Shown here: positions 44,818 through 49,633 of the stretch, one piece after another
Layout: each line of letters opens with the position of its first letter
How positions within the stretch are numbered: the stretch's first letter is position 1
Assembly (NCBI GenBank): GCA_001899715.1
Contig: MKWI01000026.1
Location: 1 to 49,633 of the forward strand
Direction of reading: 5' to 3'
Source: Sphingobium sp. 66-54
Lineage (GTDB): Bacteria; Pseudomonadota; Alphaproteobacteria; Sphingomonadales; Sphingomonadaceae
Length of the DNA: 49,633 nt
Notes under the pieces: generated by a model
The model's input: only the letters and a program-made list of their open reading frames with translations
What the model was told of the DNA's origin: nothing
Database searches by the model: none
Program-made: the position numbers and the translations under genes

Positions 44818-45045
44818 ATGGCAAATTTAGAAACGCTGCTCGGAGAGTGCGCACGACTGGCGGCCGACAGCAGCACGGTCGCAGCTTCGATATTTCTGGT
44901 CGTTGTACCGGAAGGCGTGCTCGTCTCCGGCAAGGGACATGAGGGGAGCGCCTACAACATCGCTGTTAGCTGGGCGGAGATCATGGATAGCGAAGGGGCC
45001 ATCCTTGAGGAGGCGGTTAAGTTGGTCCGGCGCAAACTAAATTGA
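44818..45045 (+). CDS. Small hypothetical protein
   Basis: A 75-residue ORF divergent from the second integrase. It has an amphipathic N terminus (LETLLGECARLAADSSTV), a hydrophobic core ASIFLVVVPEGVLVSGKG, and a charged C-terminal helix ending VKLVRRKLN. It resembles no family I know. Upstream AAGG (TCGAAGG) could be its ribosome binding site. Codon use and the position between divergent genes support translation modestly. Confidence 0.5.
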   Translation: MANLETLLGECARLAADSSTVAASIFLVVVPEGVLVSGKGHEGSAYNIAVSWAEIMDSEGAILEEAVKLVRRKLN

Positions 45046-45058
45046 CACAGATTGGACG

Positions 45059-45072
45059 ATGCAAATTTGCAT
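45059..45072. promoter_or_regulatory. Perfect 14-base palindrome
   Basis: ATGCAAATTTGCAT is perfectly palindromic and lies in the 149-base gap (45046-45194) before the zinc-ribbon gene. Such AT-rich palindromes often bind small regulators. The binder is not known. Confidence 0.5.
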
Positions 45073-45194
45073 GATCGCGACGGACACTCCCTCCGTCCCG
45101 GCCACGCATTTCAGCCCATCTTCAGCGCACGATACCCCGCCTCATACCCCAACGCTATTGACCGGATCTCCACGTTCGTTCTCATGATGTTCTC

Positions 45195-45410
45195 ATGCGA
45201 ATGACGCGAAACGAGAAGGTCGGTGATACGACCTATGTGGCGATGACCTGCATCAGATGTGGGCACGAGAAGGTGTCGCCGTCCTGGAAGATCGCCAGCC
45301 TGTTGCGAGATCGGCAAATTGTCCCGGAAGCGTGGGATTATGCGGCGATTGGCAGGCTTTTCCGGTGCTCGCGGTGCGGGGCAAAGTCGCCTGAGCTAAC
45401 CGGCAGATGA
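45195..45410 (+). CDS. Zinc-ribbon-like small protein
   Basis: A 71-residue protein with two CxxC pairs: MTCIRCGHEK (19-22) and FRCSRCGAK (57-60 region). The spacing of about 35 residues suits a zinc ribbon. ASLLRDRQIVPEAWDY between them is helical. The role is unknown; similar small zinc proteins are common in phage and island regions. The ATG at 45195 or 45201 could be the start. Confidence 0.6.
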   Translation: MRMTRNEKVGDTTYVAMTCIRCGHEKVSPSWKIASLLRDRQIVPEAWDYAAIGRLFRCSRCGAKSPELTGR

Positions 45411-45461
45411 GACGACGATGCGAACGAATGGTATGATGGTAACTCCGGCCCCGGCACCGGA

Positions 45462-46010
45462 CTAGAGCAAAGCGATGTCGTCGAGAAACCGCTTCGTGAG
45501 ATCCTCGCCCAATACGGTCAGTTCCAGATAGACTCGCCTGCCATCCGCTATGTCAGTGACCCGGTGGATCAGGCCGGCGTCTTGCAGCACGCCTAGATGG
45601 CGCAGAGCGGTTGTCGGCGGCACGACCGTAGCAAGGCAGGCATCGGATATAGAGACTCTCCGACCAAGAGCGGACGAGACCAGCAGCTCAACCAATATGT
45701 CCCATGCCGGCTCGCGAAGCCGGGAGGCCAACCGGGCATCCCTGCGATAGCGGGCCCGCAGATAGCCGGCGCCAACTGCCGCGAGCGTTCTGGGCTTGCG
45801 CGGTGCCGCCGGCGCACCGGGCGCCGTCAGATCGCCGGCGAGCGCCGCTACTTCGGCCGCCAGCCTGCACAAGGCTTCATGGATCCTGCGGAGTTCGGCC
45901 ACGTTGACGGCCGCGGCGCCGCAGCCATCAGCCGTCTGGGGCTTTTGGTCGGCGGCAGCCAGCTTGAGACAATTCTTCTGTTCTGCTGGCGGCAGCGGTC
46001 GCCGTGGCAC
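45462..46010 (-). CDS. Winged-helix regulator, MarR-like
   Basis: The 182-residue product has a winged helix-turn-helix. AWDILVELLVSSALGRRVSI and SDACLATVVPPTTALRHLGV lead to LQDAGLIHRVTDIADGRRVY, where the wing carries the basic tip. Such MarR-like proteins repress their own operon. I chose the GTG at 46010, preceded by GGAGGGGGATAATC, over the open TTG at 46070. The first 70 residues before the helices are Ala/Pro-rich and could be a flexible tail. It is divergent from the small genes at 46257 on. Confidence 0.7.
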   Translation of the reverse strand: MPRRPLPPAEQKNCLKLAAADQKPQTADGCGAAAVNVAELRRIHEALCRLAAEVAALAGDLTAPGAPAAPRKPRTLAAVGAGYLRARYRRDARLASRLREPAWDILVELLVSSALGRRVSISDACLATVVPPTTALRHLGVLQDAGLIHRVTDIADGRRVYLELTVLGEDLTKRFLDDIALL

Positions 46011-46185
46011 GATTATCCCCCTCCGACCCGCGCGGAGGGGCGTATAGCCATCGACGTAACGCCTGCGCAATCGAGCGCGGATTGATCCACATTGAATTAT
46101 TTATCCGCTGCTTGGCGCCGTCTGGCGGCGGCAGGGCGCCTGCCCATGATAGTTACTAAAACCCGCTCCAATTATTTTGGACCCG

Positions 46186-46205
46186 AAGCGCAATATTTAG
46201 CGCTT
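46186..46205. promoter_or_regulatory. Inverted repeat between divergent genes, candidate operator
   Basis: AAGCGC and GCGCTT (46186-46191 and 46200-46205) are separated by an AT-only spacer of eight bases. They lie in the 246-base divergent region between the MarR-like gene and the first small membrane gene. A repressor site is plausible but not shown. Confidence 0.4.
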
Positions 46206-46256
46206 AACAAGTCGTCGCTGATGTTGCACGGGCGGGCGCCAAGACGGGGGTTGACC

Positions 46257-46391
46257 GTGTGGGAATTCATGATCGTTGTTGCGACCATCGTTATGGCCGG
46301 CGCGCTCTGTATCTTTCGCAAGAGGCCCGATCTCTCGAAGAAGCCGCATCAGGAGCCTCTAGACATAGAGGATGAGATGAGTGTCTGGTAG
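46257..46391 (+). CDS. Small membrane protein 1 of a coupled set
   Basis: A 44-residue ORF from GTG 46257 with one membrane helix (FMIVVATIVMAGALCIF) and a polar, acidic tail (EPLDIEDEMSVW). A GGGGG tract eight bases upstream could serve as ribosome binding site. The frame is open back to 46092, so a longer form cannot be excluded. Its stop overlaps the start of the next ORF. No family is recognised. Confidence 0.45.
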   Translation: MWEFMIVVATIVMAGALCIFRKRPDLSKKPHQEPLDIEDEMSVW

Positions 46392-46467
46392 CCGCGACAA
46401 CGTCGGCTGCTTCATCGTTACGCTCATCTCGACGGCTATCGCTATCGCTCTAGTGTGGGCTCTATGA
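46381..46467 (+). CDS. Tiny membrane peptide 2 of a coupled set
   Basis: A 28-residue ORF from GTG 46381 in another frame. A short polar start (SGSRDNVGC) is followed by one membrane helix (FIVTLISTAIAIALVWAL). It overlaps the previous ORF by 11 bases and shares ATGA with the next. No family is known; evidence is the overlap pattern and hydrophobicity. Confidence 0.35.
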   Translation: MSGSRDNVGCFIVTLISTAIAIALVWAL

Positions 46468-46550
46468 CCGAGCGGATCGAGGCCATCTTCGTCGGCGCCC
46501 TGATCGTCTATGCACTGGTCCAGCCAGCGTGGCAGTGGCTGCTGGCCTGA
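46464..46550 (+). CDS. Tiny membrane peptide 3 of a coupled set
   Basis: A 28-residue ORF starting at ATG 46464 inside the previous stop codon region (ATGA). It has a polar start (MTERIEA) and a membrane helix (IFVGALIVYALVQPAWQWLL). Together with the two ORFs before it, it looks like a translationally coupled string of single-helix peptides. The function is unknown. Confidence 0.4.
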   Translation: MTERIEAIFVGALIVYALVQPAWQWLLA

Positions 46551-46606
46551 CGCGAACTTTCTGCGCCGATGCGCGTTAGGGCGGCACTAGGCCAAAGGAC
46601 GCTTTC

Positions 46607-46822
46607 ATGCCACTAACGCAACTCGACCCCGCCCTCCCTGTCATCGTGCTCGATAAGGGATCCGGATATGCCTTCGCCGTCATCGACTATGGTCAGGAGC
46701 ATAATCTGATCTGGGTCACGGCGATCAATGAAACCGGGGAAATCTGGTGCGCCCCTAATCCGAAGGTGAGAATGGCCAGCAACTGGACGATGGGGCGGCA
46801 AATCGACGCTTCCAAGCGTTAG
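46607..46822 (+). CDS. Small hypothetical protein, phage-region type
   Basis: A 71-residue ORF from ATG 46607. The sequence VIVLDKGSGYAFAVIDYGQE and NLIWVTAINETGEIWCAPNP suggests a small beta-rich protein, as seen in phage accessory genes. It ends with KR and overlaps the Rz1-like gene stop by four bases on the opposite strand. I do not know its function. Confidence 0.5.
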   Translation: MPLTQLDPALPVIVLDKGSGYAFAVIDYGQEHNLIWVTAINETGEIWCAPNPKVRMASNWTMGRQIDASKR

Positions 46823-47070
46823 CGCGGGGCATCGGCCTCGCAGGTCGCCCGCCAGCGCGCATTGTAGATCGCGATCCCGGTGACGGTCTCGGCAGTGTCA
46901 TACTGATTACCGGGGTCGTCGGCCTTTTCCTCTCCGGCCTTTGCGCCGGAATAGGTCAGGGTTGAGAACGCTGCGCAGGCGCTGTCAACAGTTCTCGGGG
47001 TGACGGTTGTCGCGCAGGCAGTCAGCCCGCTCAGCGCCGCCAGCACGGCGCACCTTTTCAGCGGCGGCAT
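46819..47070 (-). CDS. Rz1-like outer-membrane spanin lipoprotein
   Basis: The 83-residue protein has a lipoprotein signal (MPPLKRCAVLAALSGLTACA), with lipobox LTAC and lipidated Cys19. The mature part is polar with one Pro-poor stretch. It begins inside the coding region of the preceding gene in another frame, overlapping by 86 bases. That is the classical arrangement of Rz1 inside Rz in phages. It would bridge to the inner-membrane spanin at the end of lysis. Confidence 0.7.
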   Translation of the reverse strand: MPPLKRCAVLAALSGLTACATTVTPRTVDSACAAFSTLTYSGAKAGEEKADDPGNQYDTAETVTGIAIYNARWRATCEADAPR

Positions 47071-47272
47071 TGGCCTTCTCCACTTGGTTGATGATGACGG
47101 CGGACGATTCGGCGCGCTCTTTCTGTACGCCGGCTTCGGTGGCGCTCTCCTGCATCTCGCCCATCGCGTATTTGGCGCAGCGGTCGAGCGCGAAGATGAG
47201 TGCGAGGAAGGCGAGGCCCACAGCGAGGCCCTGCGCCCAGCGGTTGGTCAGGATCAGGCGGAGGATGGTCAT
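46985..47272 (-). CDS. Rz-like inner-membrane spanin
   Basis: The 95-residue protein has an N-terminal membrane segment (WAQGLAVGLAFLALIFAL, 12-29) and a long periplasmic helix rich in Ala, Glu and Val (ATEAGVQKERAESSAVIINQ). A Cys-containing C terminus (RADCLRDNRHPENC) follows. This is the type II membrane topology of phage i-spanins. It follows the holin gene with a four-base overlap at ATG 47272, and contains the Rz1-like start. Confidence 0.7.
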   Translation of the reverse strand: MTILRLILTNRWAQGLAVGLAFLALIFALDRCAKYAMGEMQESATEAGVQKERAESSAVIINQVEKANAAAEKVRRAGGAERADCLRDNRHPENC

Positions 47273-47562
47273 GCTGCATCTCCCGTGGAAAGCACGCGCT
47301 CGGCATCCTCGCCGGTCATATCCAGTTCCTTGTCGCCCACGCGGATTTTGAAGGTCCGCCGGCCGAGGATCGCGGACAAGCCGATGAGGTCGAGCGCAAT
47401 CAGCGCGGCGGCCGACTGACCGAGCCAGAACGCATAGTGGTTGCGCGGATAGAGATGCACGATCCACAGCGAAGCGGCCATGATGGCGGTGAGCGGGATC
47501 GCCGCCAGCGCCATCAGCATCAGGGCGGAGAACTGACGCCAGTCGCGTGCGGTCCAGCTCAC
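47269..47562 (-). CDS. Holin-like two-helix membrane protein
   Basis: The 97-residue protein has helices ALMLMALAAIPLTAIMAASL and FWLGQSAAALIALDLIGLSA and a charged C terminus (RRTFKIRVGDKELD). This fits small phage holins that make holes for the endolysin. It starts at GTG 47562 inside the endolysin stop (GTGA). A longer start at 47595 in the frame is less likely. The holin family itself is not one I can name. Confidence 0.65.
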   Translation of the reverse strand: MSWTARDWRQFSALMLMALAAIPLTAIMAASLWIVHLYPRNHYAFWLGQSAAALIALDLIGLSAILGRRTFKIRVGDKELDMTGEDAERVLSTGDAA

Positions 47563-48128
47563 CGCGCCCACTCGCCAGTCTTGCCGTGCAGCCATGTCAG
47601 AAACTGCCCGACCGTCTTGCCGCGCAGGATCGACGGATTGGCCTTTGTCGCCGCCTCACCCGCGATCAGATCGGCACGGGCGTCAACATCGGCACCGATG
47701 ACCCGAGCGGCTGTTTGCGGGCCGAAGAAGTGAGCGGCATAGAGCGAGGCCCTGTTGATCGGGATGCCCTTCGACCGCAGATAGCCCGCGTTCTTGGCGG
47801 TGAACGTCTTGGCGCGGGCAAGCTGCTCCTCCACACTCGGCTTGAGCCCGCCGAACGCCTGCGACAGATCCGAGCCCCATTGCCCGCCCTCAGCGATCCA
47901 TGTCGCGCGGATGAACTGATACAGGCCGGACGCGCTGGACGAGCCGGCCTTGATGTAGGGCTGGTTGTCGCTCTCGATCCGGGCCAGCATCGGCCAATAA
48001 TCGTCCGGGATGCTGGTCGCCGGAACGTCGATCCCGAGCGCCCTGGCGATGGCGGCGGCGGTAGCCGGGCCGGGGACGCCATCGGCGGCCACACCCACCT
48101 TGCGCTGAATTTCCTGCCAGACGGTCAT
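47559..48128 (-). CDS. Endolysin, lytic transglycosylase-like with peptidoglycan-binding start
   Basis: The 189-residue protein has an N-terminal region like a peptidoglycan-binding repeat (IQRKVGVAADGVPGPATAAA, 7-26). A lysozyme/SLT-like core follows: catalytic Glu52 in MLARIESDNQP, then SASGLYQFI (65-73), a motif shared with transglycosylases. It would cut cell-wall glycan once the holin opens. The stop overlaps the holin start. Confidence 0.8.
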   Translation of the reverse strand: MTVWQEIQRKVGVAADGVPGPATAAAIARALGIDVPATSIPDDYWPMLARIESDNQPYIKAGSSSASGLYQFIRATWIAEGGQWGSDLSQAFGGLKPSVEEQLARAKTFTAKNAGYLRSKGIPINRASLYAAHFFGPQTAARVIGADVDARADLIAGEAATKANPSILRGKTVGQFLTWLHGKTGEWAR

Positions 48129-48129
48129 C

Positions 48130-48471
48130 TCATCCTCCGATCAACTTGACGATAGCGCCACCGGCCCCGCAGGCGGCCAGCAGAGCAATGACGCGAAACA
48201 GCCAGCTACTTGCCCCCAGCGCCCCGGCTCGCTTGTTCTCCTGCGCCTCCAGCACGGTCACGCGGGCGCGCAGGTCAGCAACCTCGCCCTTGAGCGCCTG
48301 GATATCAGCCGGGATGCTCTGCGATGCCGCGACCTGTTGGGAGAGCGCTTCCAGCTTCTGCGAGACATTGTTGATATTATGGATCAGCTCGCGCATCTGG
48401 CCGCGCATCTCCCCGATCAGGAGTTCAAGGGAGGCTGCCGCCTGCGTAGCGGGTGAGGCGCTCGGGGTCAT
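48130..48471 (-). CDS. Coiled-coil protein with C-terminal membrane helix
   Basis: The 113-residue protein has two heptad-rich helices: IGEMRGQMRELIHNINNVSQ with KLEALSQQVAASQ, then IQALKGEVADLRARVTVLEA. One membrane helix follows near the end (SWLFRVIALLAACGAGGAIV). Phage genes of this kind are sometimes called haemolysin XhlA-like and may assist the holin. It ends two bases from the endolysin start. Confidence 0.65.
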   Translation of the reverse strand: MTPSASPATQAAASLELLIGEMRGQMRELIHNINNVSQKLEALSQQVAASQSIPADIQALKGEVADLRARVTVLEAQENKRAGALGASSWLFRVIALLAACGAGGAIVKLIGG

Positions 48472-48473
48472 GG

Positions 48474-49166
48474 TCAGGCGCTTTCATCGCCCGGCGCCGG
48501 ATCGTCCAGCGTCGGCGCTCCATCGGGTCGATCCTGCTCGGGATCGCCATAGAGCCGCTGCTGGTCGAACCAGAGCTGGATGATCGGTGCGAGGCCGGCG
48601 AGCCGCTTATCCTGCTCGGTGCTGGCCTGCATGTAGGCGATTAGATCGGCCTCGGAGACCGGTCCCTCCGCCTCAGGATGCGCCGCCTTGTATTTGTCGA
48701 TCTCGTGCTCGACGAGCTGGCGAATCAAATCAGGGATGGTGTTGAACGCGGCCTGCACCTGGTCGACCGTGGCCGTGTGAAACGCGAGTTGGCTTTGCAG
48801 CGATTCCAATAACGTCATGATCTTTCTCCCGACGATGATGAAAAGGATGGCGAGGCCGGCGAGTGCGGTATCCTGCTCGGTGCTGGCCTGCATGTAGGCG
48901 ATTAGATCGGCCTCGGAGACCGGTCCCTCCGCCTCAGGATGCGCCGCCTTGTATTTGTCGATCTCGTGCTCGACGAGCTGGCGAATCAAATCAGGGATGG
49001 TGTTGAACGCGGCCTGCACCTGGTCGACCGTGGCCGTGTGAAACGCGAGTTGGCTTTGCAGCGATTCCAATAACGTCATGATCTTTCTCCCGACGATGAT
49101 GAAAAGGATGGCGAGGCCGGCGAGTGCGGCGGTCAGCGCGGCGATGGCGATCCAGATCTCGGTCAC
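48474..49166 (-). CDS. Membrane protein carrying an exact internal duplication
   Basis: The 230-residue protein has an N-terminal helix (IWIAIAALTAALAGLAILFI). A block of 87 residues is then present twice in tandem with no visible difference. Each block contains LAGLAILFIIVGRKIMTLLE, a Gln/His-rich helix, and EHEIDKYKAAHPEAEG with VSEADLIAYMQASTEQD. A unique tail follows (LAPIIQLWFDQQRLYGDPEQ and acidic residues). Removing one unit would give a protein of about 143 residues, probably the ancestral form. Start: GTG 49166, overlapping the winged-helix gene stop. It lies between that gene and the lysis genes. Confidence 0.75.
   Translation of the reverse strand: MTEIWIAIAALTAALAGLAILFIIVGRKIMTLLESLQSQLAFHTATVDQVQAAFNTIPDLIRQLVEHEIDKYKAAHPEAEGPVSEADLIAYMQASTEQDTALAGLAILFIIVGRKIMTLLESLQSQLAFHTATVDQVQAAFNTIPDLIRQLVEHEIDKYKAAHPEAEGPVSEADLIAYMQASTEQDKRLAGLAPIIQLWFDQQRLYGDPEQDRPDGAPTLDDPAPGDESA
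48608..49129. repeat. Perfect 261-base tandem direct repeat (two copies)
   Basis: Copy 1 is 48608-48868 and copy 2 is 48869-49129. I compared them base by base and found no difference. The unit is 261 bases, 87 codons, so the reading frame stays open through both. Absence of any substitution means the duplication is recent or an assembly artefact. Confidence 0.93.
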
Positions 49167-49495
49167 CGCCGGTCCGTCCAGATGAGTTCGTAGCCCCAGC
49201 CATGGATGGCGATCAGGTGCACCGGCACGTGGGCCGCCTGAAGCGCGCGGCGCAGGCCATGGAGATGCACCTGCACGGTGCCCGATCCGCTGTCCTGCCC
49301 CGGCAGTGTCATCAGCAGAGCGCTCGTGCTGGCGCGGCCGAGACGGGCGAGCAGACTGAGCAGCCTGATCCGCGTCGGCGTGGTCAGGATGGGCTCGCCG
49401 CGCCAGAGCGCCTCGGGCGGATTGTCCCGGATCACCAGATCGCCGGAGCGGAACGTTTCCGGCAGCGGCTGCCCGCACGCTTCACACAGCGCCAT
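49163..49495 (-). CDS. OmpR-type winged-helix protein lacking a receiver domain
   Basis: The 110-residue protein has Cys4 and Cys7 in CEACGQPL, then helices and the C-terminal wing typical of OmpR/PhoB effector domains: PTRIRLLSLLARLGRAST, VQVHLHGLRRALQAAHV and LIAIHGWGYELIW. Receiver and phosphorylation site are absent. It sits between an SGNH hydrolase gene and membrane/lysis genes, so it may regulate late phage genes. The four-base overlap with the next gene (GTGA) supports co-translation. Confidence 0.7.
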   Translation of the reverse strand: MALCEACGQPLPETFRSGDLVIRDNPPEALWRGEPILTTPTRIRLLSLLARLGRASTSALLMTLPGQDSGSGTVQVHLHGLRRALQAAHVPVHLIAIHGWGYELIWTDRR

Positions 49496-49498
49496 GGC

Positions 49499-49633
49499 TC
49501 ACCACCCCGCCAGCGCGTCGCAGGCATCGACGATGATGCCGGCCTGCACAGTCTGCCCGTCCGGTGTGAGATGGATGCCGTCACCCCAATACGGGGTATA
49601 GGGCGCGCTGTTGGGGCACGCGTCGTCACCGCC
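49499..49633 (-). CDS. C-terminal part of an SGNH/GDSL-type hydrolase (runs off right edge)
   Basis: The last 44 codons before TGA encode WGDGIHLTPDGQTVQAGI, the block V Asp-x-x-His of SGNH esterases with the catalytic Asp and His in GDGIHL. The tail is IIVDACDALAGW. Phage SGNH proteins often deacetylate or hydrolyse surface glycans as part of tail or head spikes. The 5' part is outside the window. The stop is three bases from the next ATG. Confidence 0.75.
   Translation of the reverse strand, partial: GGDDACPNSAPYTPYWGDGIHLTPDGQTVQAGIIVDACDALAGW

Noticed and set aside
45111..45317. Small minus-strand ORF opposite the zinc-ribbon gene
   Set aside because: Overlaps the better-supported CxxC protein and has no ribosome binding site or recognisable pattern.
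1..49633. Circular closure joining the two window ends
   Set aside because: The left and right gene fragments are out of frame by one base when joined, the product would be too short, and housekeeping genes fill the interior.
1..49633. CRISPR array or toxin-antitoxin pair
   Set aside because: No regularly spaced direct repeats; the small paired ORFs have no recognisable antitoxin fold.

Overview
The window is a GC-rich alphaproteobacterial chromosome segment, most likely from Sphingomonadales (Sphingomonas or a close relative). The pointers are a class I lysyl-tRNA synthetase, the plsX-fabH-ihfA-merR order, a coxB-coxA-ctaB-ctaG-coxC cluster, a PEPxxWA-CTERM protein, two RcnB-like proteins, a DUF6628-like protein and REP-like repeats in intergenic gaps. 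The species call is inference from gene content; no search was run.

Layout. 1-433 holds a phage or gene-transfer-agent type spike base protein and the start of a second gene that runs off the left edge. 537-2489 is dapB-nth and an NTF2-like gene. 2560-2944 is a decayed GIY-YIG endonuclease gene between two nearly identical 30-base inverted repeats. 3023-7924 carries a sirtuin, a glyoxalase-II-like hydrolase, rpmF, plsX, fabH, ihfA and a MerR regulator. 8502-17093 holds a SixA-like phosphatase, a DinG-like helicase, a PilZ protein, lysK, a DUF6628-like gene and a DUF885 lipidated or secreted protein. 17195-21489 holds two RcnB-like genes around a prolyl-4-hydroxylase-like gene, an orphan 2Fe-2S subunit (iorA-like), rpsU and an FKBP isomerase. 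21968-25883 (minus strand) is the run pyrE-pdxJ-acpS-lepB-perM with four-base overlaps. 26075-34955 is the aa3-type cytochrome oxidase structural and assembly cluster, followed by thrC and an rRNA methyltransferase-like gene. 35151-40128 holds a PEP-CTERM protein, ccmAB, phhB, alkA, a ferredoxin, a lipoprotein and rlmB.

The accessory region starts at tRNA-Tyr (40229-40314). Directly after it come a P4-type integrase, a winged-helix replication-like gene, a hairpin cluster, a Dam-type methylase, a second integrase of the same family in the opposite orientation, several tiny unknown genes and a winged-helix regulator. From the right edge a minus-strand phage lysis cassette reads inward: SGNH hydrolase end, OmpR-type winged helix, a membrane protein with an exact internal 261-base tandem duplication, a coiled-coil membrane protein, endolysin, holin, and an overlapping Rz/Rz1 spanin pair.

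How the genes work together. plsX/fabH/acpS feed phospholipid and fatty acid synthesis. The cox block encodes the terminal oxidase subunits II, I and III together with heme O synthase, the CuB chaperone Cox11 and Surf1; ccmAB serves cytochrome c maturation but lacks ccmC here. The right-hand cassette is an ordered lysis programme: holin, transglycosylase endolysin and spanins. The most unusual items are the repeat-bracketed GIY-YIG relic, the exact tandem duplication, the chain of tiny coupled membrane ORFs at 46257-46550, the receiver-less OmpR-type domain in a phage cassette, and the two paralogous integrases enclosing a methylase.
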